Positions 50,837 to 59,438 of a stretch of DNA of 64,000 nucleotides are shown here, piece after piece. Origin of the DNA: Rhodospirillales bacterium (lineage in GTDB: Bacteria > Pseudomonadota > Alphaproteobacteria > Micavibrionales > Micavibrionaceae); the NCBI GenBank assembly GCA_020638295.1, contig JACKIU010000002.1:248001-312000 (forward strand), written 5' to 3'. Under the pieces are notes generated by a model. It was not told the origin of the DNA and ran no database searches. It saw only the letters and a list, made by a program, of their open reading frames with translations. The translations under genes and the position numbers were made by a program. Position 1 is the stretch's first letter, and every line of letters begins with the position of its first letter.

Positions 50837-50855
50837 GGGCCCGAAAAACGGGCCC
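50837..50855. repeat. GC-rich hairpin after the DUF4145-like gene
   Basis: GGGCCCG-AAAAA-CGGGCCC, a perfect 7-bp stem, within a GC-rich stretch (50720-50870) that also contains GGCCCGCTAACGGGCC. No T run follows. Between the DUF4145-like gene and the HAD gene I see no coding frame of worth. Confidence 0.6.
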
Positions 50856-50907
50856 ACTTGGCAAAAATCAGCGTGACCTCACCGCATTCGATGTTTAAAC
50901 TCTCCTG

Positions 50908-51732
50908 ATGTCACTTCCAAAACCGACAATCGTGATTTTCGACATGGACGGCACCACCGTGCGCCACCTCAACCCGCGCCTGCTCGGCCTGATGGAACGG
51001 CTGGATGACATGGTGTTCAAAGTCTCGCGCCTGTGGAGCTGGATTTTCGAACGCAAGGCTCAGGGGCCGCTCTTGCTCGAAAAACCCGACGAACCGGTCA
51101 AACCGCCCAAATCGATCATCGTCCACAAAGCCATCCATAAACTGCGCCGCAAACCCGTAGAATTGCTGGTCGAGCCTTGCCCCGGCATTTTTTCCGTCCT
51201 GTCCCTGCTCAAATCCCACACCATCCCCATGGCCTTGGTCAGCAACGGTTTAGGCAAAGGCTACGGCGAAGATATCGTTAAAAAATTCGGCCTTAATGCG
51301 TTTTTCCATGTCACCATTTTCCGCGAGGACATCCGCAAGTCCAAACCCAGCCCCGAACCGATCCTTCAGGCGCTCGGCCATCTGAAAGACGCGCTCAGCG
51401 CCGATGACGTGGTGTGGTATGTCGGCGACCGTCACAAAGATGTCACCGCCGTGAAGAACGCCGAACCGCTTCTCCCCTGCCCGATTATTCCGCTGTCCTA
51501 CGGCCTCAACGCCGCCGCCGCACTGATCGAGAAAGGCTACGGCTCCGGGCACATTCTGATGACCTATCAGGATATGCACGACATGCTCAGCGAACTTTTT
51601 GAAAAACAGGCAGAAAAACCTCGTCATCCCGGAGGTGATGCGCAAGCATCGCTCAAACATCCGGGATCCATATGCGAGCGGCAAAGCCGCTCATCCGACG
51701 ATCGCAATCATTCAATTCGCAAAGGATCGTAA
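50908..51732 (+). CDS. HAD-superfamily hydrolase with repeat-derived C-terminus
   Basis: 274 residues; phosphatase-like. Motif I IVIFDMDGTTVRHL (Asp12, Asp14), motif II MALVSNGLGKGYGED, motif III Lys in REDIRKSKPSPEPILQAL, motif IV YVGDRHKDVTAVKNAE. A cap region lies between motif I and II. The domain ends near residue 238 (MLSELFEKQ); the last 36 residues (EKPRHPGGDAQASLKHPG...) are the translation of a palindromic repeat and flanking DNA. Because of this extension the gene overlaps the end of sppA on the other strand by 25 bp. Substrate unknown; phosphoglycolate-phosphatase-like. Confidence 0.87.
   Translation: MSLPKPTIVIFDMDGTTVRHLNPRLLGLMERLDDMVFKVSRLWSWIFERKAQGPLLLEKPDEPVKPPKSIIVHKAIHKLRRKPVELLVEPCPGIFSVLSLLKSHTIPMALVSNGLGKGYGEDIVKKFGLNAFFHVTIFREDIRKSKPSPEPILQALGHLKDALSADDVVWYVGDRHKDVTAVKNAEPLLPCPIIPLSYGLNAAAALIEKGYGSGHILMTYQDMHDMLSELFEKQAEKPRHPGGDAQASLKHPGSICERQSRSSDDRNHSIRKGS
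51622..51669. repeat. CGTCATCCCGG...CCGGGATCC repeat at the end of the HAD gene
   Basis: CGTCATCCCGGAGGTGATGC, hairpin GATGCGCAAGCATC, then CATCCGGGATCC; followed by GAGCGGCAAAGCCGCTC. It replaces the normal C-terminus or stop of the HAD gene and reaches to within 40 bp of the sppA stop. Confidence 0.75.
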
Positions 51733-53615
51733 GTCATGTAATCCTGCGGATTGTCCTGCACGCGCATCCACGCCAGCGCCGGACCGAACACCTCCAACGC
51801 CCGTTCCTGCAGCGCCGCCATCCGCCCCATGCGCATACTGGCCTGAGCCTGCGTATCGAGCAATTCGAGAACCTGCTCAAGCGGTGTTTTCGGCTTTGGA
51901 TAGACCGCGACATTCAGGCCCGACCGATCTTCCGCACCCACTTGCATCGCCGTATAATCCAGCGCATCATCCAGCCCGCCAAGCTCATCGACCAACCCAA
52001 CCTCAAGCGCCCGGCGCCCACTCCACACGCGCCCCTTGGCGATTTTATCGACAGCGGCCGCGTCCATCTTGCGCCCCTTCGCCACCCGCGCAATGAAATT
52101 ATCATAAACATTATCCAGCATCGCATTGATGCGTTCGGCCTCACTGGCGCTAAACGGCGTATTAGCAGACCAGAGGCCTGCATTCTTGCCCCAGCTAATC
52201 GCCTCCCAGTTCACACCAACCTTATCGAACAACCCGGCCAACGAGAATTTTCCGCCGACCACACCGATCGAACCGGTCAACGTCGTCGGCAACGCATAAA
52301 TCTTGTCCGCATAGGCCGAAACCCAATACCCGCCGGAAGCCGCCAGCGAGCCCATCGACACGATCACCGGCTTGCCGCGCTCCTGCGCTTTTTCCACCGC
52401 GCGCAAAATGCTCTCCGACGCCGCGGGCGACCCGCCCGGACTATCCACCCGCAGCACGATCGCCTTGACCTTTTCATCCTTCGAAGCATCCAAAATCGCC
52501 GGAGCGATCTCGTCCGCCGCCGCAATCCCGTCATCGCCAAACCCGCCGTCTCCCGAAGGCATAATCGCCCCAACCGTATAAATCAGCGCCACTTTCGGCT
52601 TTCCGCCGGGTATAAGACCATGCGCCTTTTTCTCCATCACCCGGCCGTAATGCGCCAGATTGACAATCTCCAGCGCATCGGGATCAGGCTCGCCCGTAAC
52701 CATTTCGGCGACCTTATCCAGCAGCACATCGCCATAATCCATATGCGTAATCAGCCCGGCGGCCTCCGCCTCCGGCGCGGTAAACAAACCCTGATTGACC
52801 AGTTTTTCAAATGCGGCCCCGCTCATTCCGCGATCTTCCGGAATCCGCTCCAGCAATTCAAACCGGATATCATTCACAATCGCGCCCAACTCTTCGCGGT
52901 TCGCCGCGCTCATCGCCTTGTTCGTCAGGCTTTCATACGCCGTTTTATACTCCTTGCGCTGGAAGAATTGCGGCTGCACGCCCAGCTTGTCCAAAGTTTC
53001 ACGCGCAAACGGCACCTCCATGCCCACGCCCGGAATCGACACAATCCCCAAAGGCTGCATCCAGATTTCCTCAAACGCCGAAGCCAGATAATAACGGCTC
53101 AAACCGCCGCCACCCTCGCCATAGGAGGAGGAATAGATATACGCAAACTTCCCGGATTCACGAAACCGTTTCAGCGCCGCACGCACCTCCGTCACCTTCG
53201 CCAGATCAAAATACCCGTCATACATCCGCGCGAGTATCCCCTTCACCCGCGCGTCATCCCGCGCCCGGTCCAACGCTTCGACAATATCGCGCACCGTCGG
53301 TTTGGAAGAGGCGGAAAACGGATCGGCAAAACTCACCGGCGAAGGCAACTCGGAAAGGCCATCCTCAAATTTAAGAAACAACACCATTTCATCAGGCAAG
53401 CTCGGCGCCGCAGTCTCTTTGGGCAAAAAGGCAGGCAACACAATCAGCGCGACCAGAATATTGAGCATAACCAGAAAGCCCAGCCCCATCGCCATGCGCT
53501 TCAGCGCCAGCCAGATGATCGGCAACAACCGCCATTTCATTTTCGGCTGTGTCACCGCTTGGGGCACGGTGTTTGAATAAAAAGGACGATGCTGTCTGAA
53601 ATTCCGTCTAGGCAT
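51708..53615 (-). CDS. sppA: Signal peptide peptidase SppA (67K type)
   Basis: About 635 residues, inner-membrane serine protease that degrades cleaved signal peptides. One membrane helix (AMGLGFLVMLNILVALIVLP), then tandem alpha/beta domains: the N-terminal half carries the catalytic Lys in QRKEYKTAYESLTNKAMS, the C-terminal half the Ser in VSMGSLAASGGYWVSA and GSIGVVGGKFSLAGLFDK. This Ser/Lys split over two repeats is diagnostic. Start chosen at ATG 53615, which has TATAGT six bases upstream (leaderless layout); 53642 is possible. The long frames on the plus strand here are shadows. Confidence 0.93.
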   Translation of the reverse strand: MPRRNFRQHRPFYSNTVPQAVTQPKMKWRLLPIIWLALKRMAMGLGFLVMLNILVALIVLPAFLPKETAAPSLPDEMVLFLKFEDGLSELPSPVSFADPFSASSKPTVRDIVEALDRARDDARVKGILARMYDGYFDLAKVTEVRAALKRFRESGKFAYIYSSSYGEGGGGLSRYYLASAFEEIWMQPLGIVSIPGVGMEVPFARETLDKLGVQPQFFQRKEYKTAYESLTNKAMSAANREELGAIVNDIRFELLERIPEDRGMSGAAFEKLVNQGLFTAPEAEAAGLITHMDYGDVLLDKVAEMVTGEPDPDALEIVNLAHYGRVMEKKAHGLIPGGKPKVALIYTVGAIMPSGDGGFGDDGIAAADEIAPAILDASKDEKVKAIVLRVDSPGGSPAASESILRAVEKAQERGKPVIVSMGSLAASGGYWVSAYADKIYALPTTLTGSIGVVGGKFSLAGLFDKVGVNWEAISWGKNAGLWSANTPFSASEAERINAMLDNVYDNFIARVAKGRKMDAAAVDKIAKGRVWSGRRALEVGLVDELGGLDDALDYTAMQVGAEDRSGLNVAVYPKPKTPLEQVLELLDTQAQASMRMGRMAALQERALEVFGPALAWMRVQDNPQDYMTYDPLRIE

Positions 53616-53694
53616 GAGAAAACTATACCGTCCGCCAAACATGACGAAAAGCTTTTTGAAGAAGATTTTTACAAATAAGGATATTTTATTTTTA

Positions 53695-53723
53695 TTGACA
53701 TAATGATTCAGGGGTTCTAAAAA
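53695..53723 (+). promoter_or_regulatory. Promoter TTGACA-17-TAAAAA
   Basis: A perfect TTGACA at 53695-53700, a 17-bp spacer, and TAAAAA at 53718-53723, with TATAGA just before the ATG at 53752 as a second, weaker possibility. It serves the TPR gene. Confidence 0.5.
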
Positions 53724-53751
53724 GATTTAAAAACGGATAACGGTATAGAAA

Positions 53752-54864
53752 ATGAGCATTAGAGACTATAGACAAAGAAGACGACAGGATATCCGACAAA
53801 AACAATACCTCTGCTCTCTCTCAGCAACCGCCAAATCCTTTTTTAATGGACAAAGCAAAGCGTTTATGAAGCTTCAAGAATGTTACGAGGGGAATGGCTT
53901 ACAAAGCGCTTACCAGCTTTATCAGGAGCAAAACCTTCACCGAAATCCCAAAAACCGAACATATATGGGATCATTGTTATTCCGTAATGGCAGCGCCAAA
54001 GACGCAGAAGCCATATTCAGACAACATGTTGACCTGACCCCAGATGATTTAAAAGCACGTCAAACGCTGGGGGATATATACAGAGTTCTCGGACAAGACA
54101 GAAACGCCGAAACACAATATAAATCGATTTTAGACATGGAACCGCATGACGCCTATGCCCTCAACTCGCTCGGCAACCTTGAAATGCAGCGCGGCAATTT
54201 CGACAAAGCCGAAAGCTATTTACAAACCACGCTCCAACATCACCCTCATGACTCCTATGCCCTCAACTCGCTCGGCAACCTTGAAATACGGCGCGGCAAT
54301 TTCGACAAAGCCGAGAGCTATTTACAAACCACGCTTAAACATCACCCTAATGACTCCTATGCCCTCAACTCGCTTGGCAACCTTGAAATGCAGCGCGGCA
54401 ATTTCGACAAAGCCGAAAGCCATTTACAAACCACGCTCCAACATCACCCTCATGACTCCCCGGCATATTACGGGTTAGCCAAAGTGGCGTGGCTAAAAAA
54501 TGATAAAAGCACATGCCAAAAAATTATAAGAGAACAGATGCAAAACAATAGAGCATCCATTCCGCAAATTATTCTGTTCCTCGCATGTAAATTCGAACAG
54601 GAACCGTTATTGCCAATCCTGAAAGAGCAATACGGTGAGAATCGTATAGCATGCATGTTAAAACTGGCACATTGTTTTGAGAACGACCGTTTTGCAGAAC
54701 GCACATGGCCGACAATGCTGAACCCCCTTTACGCGCATCCTGAACTTTATAATCCCGTAAATGGTTGTACAGTTTTGGAAATGAGCGATGTTCCAAACGG
54801 AATAAGACAGGCAACGGCGCAAACCGTTATCCTGCGCCACGAGGCCAAAGACTGCGCCCTATAA
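53752..54864 (+). CDS. TPR-repeat protein with near-identical tandem units
   Basis: 370 residues, no signal peptide. The first 60 residues are very basic (RDYRQRRRQDIRQKQ). From about residue 75 to 245 it is made of tetratricopeptide repeats; three 34-residue copies (ALNSLGNLEMQRGNFDKAES ...) are almost identical, and each is one 102-nt unit. The C-terminal 110 residues are not TPR and include several cysteines. TPR proteins bind partners; no specific role can be read. AT-rich ends and a GC-richer repeat core suggest recent expansion. The stop overlaps the aroC stop by 6 bp (convergent). Confidence 0.8.
   Translation: MSIRDYRQRRRQDIRQKQYLCSLSATAKSFFNGQSKAFMKLQECYEGNGLQSAYQLYQEQNLHRNPKNRTYMGSLLFRNGSAKDAEAIFRQHVDLTPDDLKARQTLGDIYRVLGQDRNAETQYKSILDMEPHDAYALNSLGNLEMQRGNFDKAESYLQTTLQHHPHDSYALNSLGNLEIRRGNFDKAESYLQTTLKHHPNDSYALNSLGNLEMQRGNFDKAESHLQTTLQHHPHDSPAYYGLAKVAWLKNDKSTCQKIIREQMQNNRASIPQIILFLACKFEQEPLLPILKEQYGENRIACMLKLAHCFENDRFAERTWPTMLNPLYAHPELYNPVNGCTVLEMSDVPNGIRQATAQTVILRHEAKDCAL
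54148..54453 (+). repeat. Three tandem 102-bp units within the TPR gene
   Basis: Units starting GACKCCTATGCCCTCAACTC at 54148, 54250 and 54352. They differ at only a few positions (for example ATGCAG/ATACGG, CTCCAA/CTTAAA). The unit is a multiple of three, so copy number could vary without frameshift. Confidence 0.9.
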
Positions 54865-55971
54865 ACACTGCGCCTTATGACGCAGCCAGTGATCGGCGAG
54901 GACGCAGGCCATCATGGCCTCCACCACCGGCGTCCCGCGCAGACCAACGCACGGATCGTGACGGCCTTTGGTGACAATATCAGTCTCATTGCCGTCTTTG
55001 TCGATGGTTTTGACGGGCGTGAGGATGGAACTGGTGGGTTTGAACGCCACGCGGCAGACAATATCCTGCCCCGAGGAAATGCCGCCGAGAATGCCGCCCG
55101 CATTATTGGATTGGAATTGAGGCCGCCCCCCCTCTATCCCCTCCGCAAGCGGGGGGGAGGAAGATATGCGAATTTCATCCGCATTGTCTTCACCGCGTAA
55201 AGATACGGCCTCAAAACCTGCGCCGATCTCCACCGCCTTAACCGCGTTAATGCTCATCATCGCTTTGGCCAGATCCGCATCCAGCTTGTCATACACCGGC
55301 GCGCCGAGACCGGCGGGAATACCGCTCGCATGCACCTCAACCAGCGCCCCGGCGGAAGAGCCATCTTTGCGAATTCTATCCAGATATTCCTCAATTTCAG
55401 TAACGGCCTCGGCATCAGGCAGCCACAAAGGATTTTGTCCCACCTGATCCCAGTCCCAACGATCGCGGTTGATCTTTTTCTCACCCACCTGCACCACGCC
55501 AGCGCGGATTTGCACACCCACGCCAATCTGGCTCTCCAAAACCTTGCGCGCCACAGCGCCCGCCGCCACGCGGCAAGCGGTTTCCCGCGCAGACGAGCGC
55601 CCGCCGCCGCGATAATCGCGAATGCCGTATTTTTGCATGTACGTAAAATCGGCATGACCGGGGCGAAATTTATCTTTAATATCACTATAATCCTTGGATT
55701 TCTGGTCCTGATTGCGGATCAACAGGCCAATCGGAGTGCCCGTCGTTAAGCCCTCAAACACCCCGGAGAGAATCTCCACCGTGTCGGGCTCTTTACGCTG
55801 CGTCGTATGGCGGGACTGGCCGGGTTTGCGCTTATCAAGAAACCCCTGAATATAGCCCTCATCCAGAGGAATGCGCGGCGGCACACCGTCCACGATCACG
55901 CCAATCGCCGGACCGTGGCTCTCACCAAATGTTGTATACTGAAATAATGTTCCGAAACGATTACCTGACAT
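54859..55971 (-). CDS. aroC: Chorismate synthase with a short repeat-derived insert
   Basis: Final shikimate-pathway step, EPSP to chorismate, FMN dependent. Signatures: GESHGPAIGVIVDGVPP, GKRKPGQSRHTTQRKEPD-type FMN site (DKRKPGQSRHTTQRKEPD here), YRGGGRSSARETACRVAAGA and the C-terminal RHDPCVGLRGTPVVEAM. Between DEIRIS and PQFQSNNAGG about a dozen extra residues (SSPPLAEGIEGGR) are present relative to the usual MGNDGKP-type turn; they are the translation of a Cs/Gs palindrome. The rest is full length and intact. Confidence 0.95.
   Translation of the reverse strand: MSGNRFGTLFQYTTFGESHGPAIGVIVDGVPPRIPLDEGYIQGFLDKRKPGQSRHTTQRKEPDTVEILSGVFEGLTTGTPIGLLIRNQDQKSKDYSDIKDKFRPGHADFTYMQKYGIRDYRGGGRSSARETACRVAAGAVARKVLESQIGVGVQIRAGVVQVGEKKINRDRWDWDQVGQNPLWLPDAEAVTEIEEYLDRIRKDGSSAGALVEVHASGIPAGLGAPVYDKLDADLAKAMMSINAVKAVEIGAGFEAVSLRGEDNADEIRISSSPPLAEGIEGGRPQFQSNNAGGILGGISSGQDIVCRVAFKPTSSILTPVKTIDKDGNETDIVTKGRHDPCVGLRGTPVVEAMMACVLADHWLRHKAQCL
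55123..55160. repeat. CCCCCCTC...GGGGGGGAGG palindrome inside aroC
   Basis: CCGCCCCCCCTCTATCCCCT then CCGCAAGCGGGGGGGAGG. Stem CCCCTCCGCAAGCGGGGGGG with the classic CCGCAAGCGG loop of a dispersed repeat. Only one copy is seen in the window. Confidence 0.6.
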
Positions 55972-55976
55972 ATGCC

Positions 55977-56612
55977 CTAATCTTGCAACGACTGCTGCTC
56001 TTTAATTCTCAATGCTTCTGCTTTATTTTCTAAAGCAACTTCGTCATGAGGGTCAATAGCAAGCGCTTTATCCCAAAAATCTATCGCAGCATTAAAATCT
56101 CCGAATTCGGCCCGTATAACACCCAGACTAACGTATATATCGCTATTAGAGGGCGGCAGATGTACGTTTTCAGGATCCTGAAGCAATGCATTTTGAAAAC
56201 CGGAAAAAGCGCTTTCACTATTGCCAAGCTCCACGTAATTAAGCGACATGTTGTAATAAACATTTTTCAACAGGTCATGTTTTTGAATCATATAACCCTT
56301 ATCCTCAAATGAAGACGTGTTTTCAGCACCTTCTATTGATTTTTGATAATAGGAAATAGCCCCTTCCAAATCACCCAACTCACTTTTACAATTACCAATC
56401 CACTTCAAAGCTTCAGGATGCTGCGGATCATACGTTAAGATAATTTCATATTGCTCAATCGCTTTCTCATATTGGCCCTTTTGAAACAAATCAAGACCAG
56501 CGTGGCCAGCAACATTCATCCTTTGAATTTGCACACCAGTTTGAGCAAATCCAAAGTTTGGAGTAACAAAAAATAATAAAAACAAAAATAATATATTTTT
56601 CAATCTAATCAC
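55977..56612 (-). CDS. Exported TPR protein
   Basis: 211 residues with a signal peptide (LKNILFLFLLFFVTPNFGFAQ) and then four or five TPR units (GQYEKAIEQYEIILTYDPQHPEALKWIGNC, LGDLEGAISYYQKSIE, GDFNAAIDFWDKALAIDPHDEVALENKAEALR). Periplasmic scaffold of unknown partner. It is AT-rich compared with fabI or aroC. The start is a GTG overlapping the thioesterase stop (GTGA). Confidence 0.82.
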   Translation of the reverse strand: MIRLKNILFLFLLFFVTPNFGFAQTGVQIQRMNVAGHAGLDLFQKGQYEKAIEQYEIILTYDPQHPEALKWIGNCKSELGDLEGAISYYQKSIEGAENTSSFEDKGYMIQKHDLLKNVYYNMSLNYVELGNSESAFSGFQNALLQDPENVHLPPSNSDIYVSLGVIRAEFGDFNAAIDFWDKALAIDPHDEVALENKAEALRIKEQQSLQD

Positions 56613-57070
56613 CCAACAACAACCTTATCCTTCTGCGAGCTCAACGTCCCTTGCTCGATAATCGCCACGGTCATGCGCGAAATGCACACACGCTTGCCCG
56701 TCGCCTCTTCCGTGATGTCCGTCTGCCAGACCTGCGTGCGTCTGCCAATATGTAACGGCTTCGCCACGCCGATCACATGCCCTTGCGTCACCGCGCGAAT
56801 ATGATTGGCATTAATTTCAAGCCCTACGGCACGATAAAGGTCGGGATCAATCGTCATCCACGCCGCCACGCTGCCCAGCGTTTCGGAAAGTACACAACTT
56901 GCCCCGCCATGCAAAATGCCAAAGGGCTGCGTCGTGCGCTCATCGACAGGCATCCGCCCTTTCAGGAAATCTTCACCCACCTCGGTAAACTCAATCCCGA
57001 TATGCGCCCCCATATGCGCCGCGCGGGCGTTTTGCAAAAAATCCAGTGTGTAATCTTTGAACCAGATCAC
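56609..57070 (-). CDS. Hotdog-fold thioesterase (EntH/MenI-like)
   Basis: 153 residues. Motifs of the PaaI/YdiI group: FGILHGGASCVLSETLGSVAAW (active-site Glu and the Gly-rich helix start), EINANHIRAVTQGHVIGVAKPLHIGRRTQVWQTDI. Cleaves acyl- or aroyl-CoA/ACP thioesters; the substrate cannot be read. It follows fabI by a 4-bp overlap, so it may tidy aberrant acyl chains in fatty-acid synthesis (inference). Confidence 0.85.
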   Translation of the reverse strand: MIWFKDYTLDFLQNARAAHMGAHIGIEFTEVGEDFLKGRMPVDERTTQPFGILHGGASCVLSETLGSVAAWMTIDPDLYRAVGLEINANHIRAVTQGHVIGVAKPLHIGRRTQVWQTDITEEATGKRVCISRMTVAIIEQGTLSSQKDKVVVG

Positions 57071-57924
57071 GCCGCCTCACTATCGTCTTTTTTAGGCGCC
57101 ATTTGCTGCAACAGTTCGGCAGTCTCTCCAACACTATCCACCGCCAGCATACCAACAGTGTGATAGCCCGCATCCACGTGAAGCGTCTCACCCGTCACGC
57201 CGCTGCCCAGATCGGAGAGCAGGAACAGCCCGGCGCGCCCGACATCCTCAATCGTGACATTGCGCTTCAATGGCGCATTCAATTCATTCCATCTCAGGAT
57301 ATAGCGAAAATCGCCAATCCCGCTCGCCGCCAATGTTTTAATCGGCCCGGCGGAAATCGCATTCACCCGGATATTCTTAGGCCCCAGATCGGCGGCCAGA
57401 TAGCGCACGGAAGCCTCCAGCGCCGCTTTCGCCACACCCATCACGTTATAATGCGGCATCACGCGCTCCGCCCCGTAATAGGTCAGCGTAATCAACGATC
57501 CGCCCTCACGCATCAGCGGCACCGCGCGCTGGGCCACGCTGGTGAAGGAATACACGGAAATATCCATCGTCCGGGTGAAATTCTCACGGCTCGTATCCAG
57601 ATACAGCCCGTCCAACTCGTTCTTGTCGGAAAACGCAATCGCATGAACAACAAAATCGATTGCCCCCCATTCATCCTCGATAGCCTTAAACGCCGCGTCC
57701 ACGCTGGCCTCATCGGTCACATCGCACGGCACGACAATCTTCGCGCCGATTTTCTCCGCCAGCGGCCGCACACGCTTTTCCAGCGCCTCGCCCTGATAGG
57801 TAAAAGCCAGTTCCGCACCGCTCTGCGCGGCCGCCTCGGCAATCCCCCACGCAATCGAGCGATCGTTCGCCACGCCCATAATCAACCCGCGCTTGCCTTT
57901 TAGAAAACTATTCTGTGCGTCCAT
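57067..57924 (-). CDS. fabI: Enoyl-[acyl-carrier-protein] reductase (NADH)
   Basis: 285 residues, short-chain dehydrogenase fold. GLIMGVANDRSIAWGIAEA (NAD site), and the FabI-type catalytic Tyr-X6-Lys is YYGAERVMPHYNVMGVAKA. GVTGETLHVDAGYHTVGM marks the C-terminus. Final reduction in each round of fatty-acid elongation; target of triclosan in other species. The tail after residue 265 is acidic and lineage specific. Confidence 0.96.
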   Translation of the reverse strand: MDAQNSFLKGKRGLIMGVANDRSIAWGIAEAAAQSGAELAFTYQGEALEKRVRPLAEKIGAKIVVPCDVTDEASVDAAFKAIEDEWGAIDFVVHAIAFSDKNELDGLYLDTSRENFTRTMDISVYSFTSVAQRAVPLMREGGSLITLTYYGAERVMPHYNVMGVAKAALEASVRYLAADLGPKNIRVNAISAGPIKTLAASGIGDFRYILRWNELNAPLKRNVTIEDVGRAGLFLLSDLGSGVTGETLHVDAGYHTVGMLAVDSVGETAELLQQMAPKKDDSEAA

Positions 57925-58097
57925 AATCGTTACTCACTTTACCCATGCTGGTTATAAGAAGACATATATCAGAGTCTGCATCCTACACATTTCCACTGCG
58001 GCGTCCAGCCCCATCAAGCATAAACAGGCGCTTGGTGGCGCGTGACTTTCCTGCTAAAATACCCCCCGAACGAACCGTTTTACCCCTCTTCTAAAAC

Positions 58098-59438
58098 ATG
58101 ACCGAAGCCCTGCCCTCCACCGAGCATATTTTCAATGCGCTGCGCCGCTCCATCAGCGACGAATTCGATGATTTGACAATCATCTACATCCCCTATGCCG
58201 AAGGGGATATCGAGGCTGCCTTCGAAGCCAAAAAACAAACTTTGCGCGGCCACGGCGCAGGCATGAAAATCATTCACCGCATAGAAAAAAAGCTCCTCGA
58301 CGCGTCGCAGGGAAGCTTTTTCGTCGGCCTCTCTTTCCACGAAACCGCCAGCGGCTTCGGCCTGATCAAAAAACGTGAAGCCATTGCCGTGTGTTTTATC
58401 TGCCAGTACGACTTGGAGCGTTTTAAAGACAGCAACACCGCCTGTAAATTTATCGGCTACACCACCGCCTTTGAAGCAATTTCGCAATATCTGAAGATAA
58501 CAAAGCCTTCCGACGCACCCAACCGCAACAGCAAAACCGAACACCCTATTCGCCAGCGGCTGAAAGGACAGGCATTCGCGGCGATGATGCTGGAAAACAC
58601 CAGCGAACAGGCGATGCTGCGAGACATTCTCAAAACCCTGTGCGAATGCTCAACCACGCAAGCCCTGCATTTCATCCCCGAAGAAAACCCGCTGCCGCTG
58701 GCCATCGACGGCATCAATGTCGTTTATAAGGATTTAAAGGACGAAATCCCGCCCAAATGCGGCCAGCTTGAACACACCCACAACATGGCCGAAGAAATCG
58801 GCAATACCTACGACGATATCAGCCTGCGTCAGTGGGTGAAGTTTTGCGATGGCGCGCAGGAAATGGCCTGGGCGGATGCCAACCAAAACCATATTATCTG
58901 CGCCGCCGTTTACGGCTCGGACAGTCCGTATATTCGCTCTTACGCACACATCTGCGCTGAAATGCTTAACATGACGCCGGTCCCGTTGAAAAACAACGAT
59001 ATTTACAATCCATTCGCCGAAGAAGATGCCAACGAGCGCATACATAATCGGTTGTGCAAAACCGCCTTTGCCGAAATCTGCGAAACTGTTCATGAAGAAA
59101 ACAATCCTAAGATCTTCCTCAAAAAAGCCCGCAAACAAACGCAAGAGTTTTTAAACGGCCGCCCGATCGGCTGGTGCGCTCCGGCTTTGATCGAGGCGGA
59201 AAACGCCTACCGTTTATTTCAGGAAAGCCGGACCGCCGAAGAAGATATTATCGATAACGCGTTTGAAGCCAGCGTCTCACAAATCAAATGGAAAGATATA
59301 AGAGCGCTCAACCGCAAATTCATCACTCACCGCAGAAACGGCGGCGATCTCAGCGCCCGCCGCGCCCTCGAAATCATCGGCGATGATCCCACATACAGCG
59401 CCTATAAAAACGCGTTTGAATTACTCCGCTATACATAA
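58098..59438 (+). CDS. Hypothetical protein, 446 residues
   Basis: Soluble, mixed alpha/beta, no signal peptide. It contains many Cys and His (KTLCECSTTQALHF, PPKCGQLEHTHNMAEE) without a recognisable zinc motif. The N-terminal 150 residues (TIIYIPYAEGDIEAAFEAKKQTLRGH) look globular. I recognise no family. Codon use resembles the neighbours. A perfect terminator follows the stop. It is transcribed away from fabI, with 170 bp between them. Confidence 0.65.
   Translation: MTEALPSTEHIFNALRRSISDEFDDLTIIYIPYAEGDIEAAFEAKKQTLRGHGAGMKIIHRIEKKLLDASQGSFFVGLSFHETASGFGLIKKREAIAVCFICQYDLERFKDSNTACKFIGYTTAFEAISQYLKITKPSDAPNRNSKTEHPIRQRLKGQAFAAMMLENTSEQAMLRDILKTLCECSTTQALHFIPEENPLPLAIDGINVVYKDLKDEIPPKCGQLEHTHNMAEEIGNTYDDISLRQWVKFCDGAQEMAWADANQNHIICAAVYGSDSPYIRSYAHICAEMLNMTPVPLKNNDIYNPFAEEDANERIHNRLCKTAFAEICETVHEENNPKIFLKKARKQTQEFLNGRPIGWCAPALIEAENAYRLFQESRTAEEDIIDNAFEASVSQIKWKDIRALNRKFITHRRNGGDLSARRALEIIGDDPTYSAYKNAFELLRYT

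Noticed and set aside
51672..53576. 634-codon open frame on the plus strand opposite sppA
   Set aside because: It is antisense to a clear SppA with both catalytic residues; its protein is Arg/His/Pro-rich without domains, as expected from antisense reading of a GC-rich gene.
54148..54453. Possible CRISPR-like or satellite array
   Set aside because: The 102-bp units are direct, in frame, without spacers, and encode TPR units, so this is protein repeat expansion.
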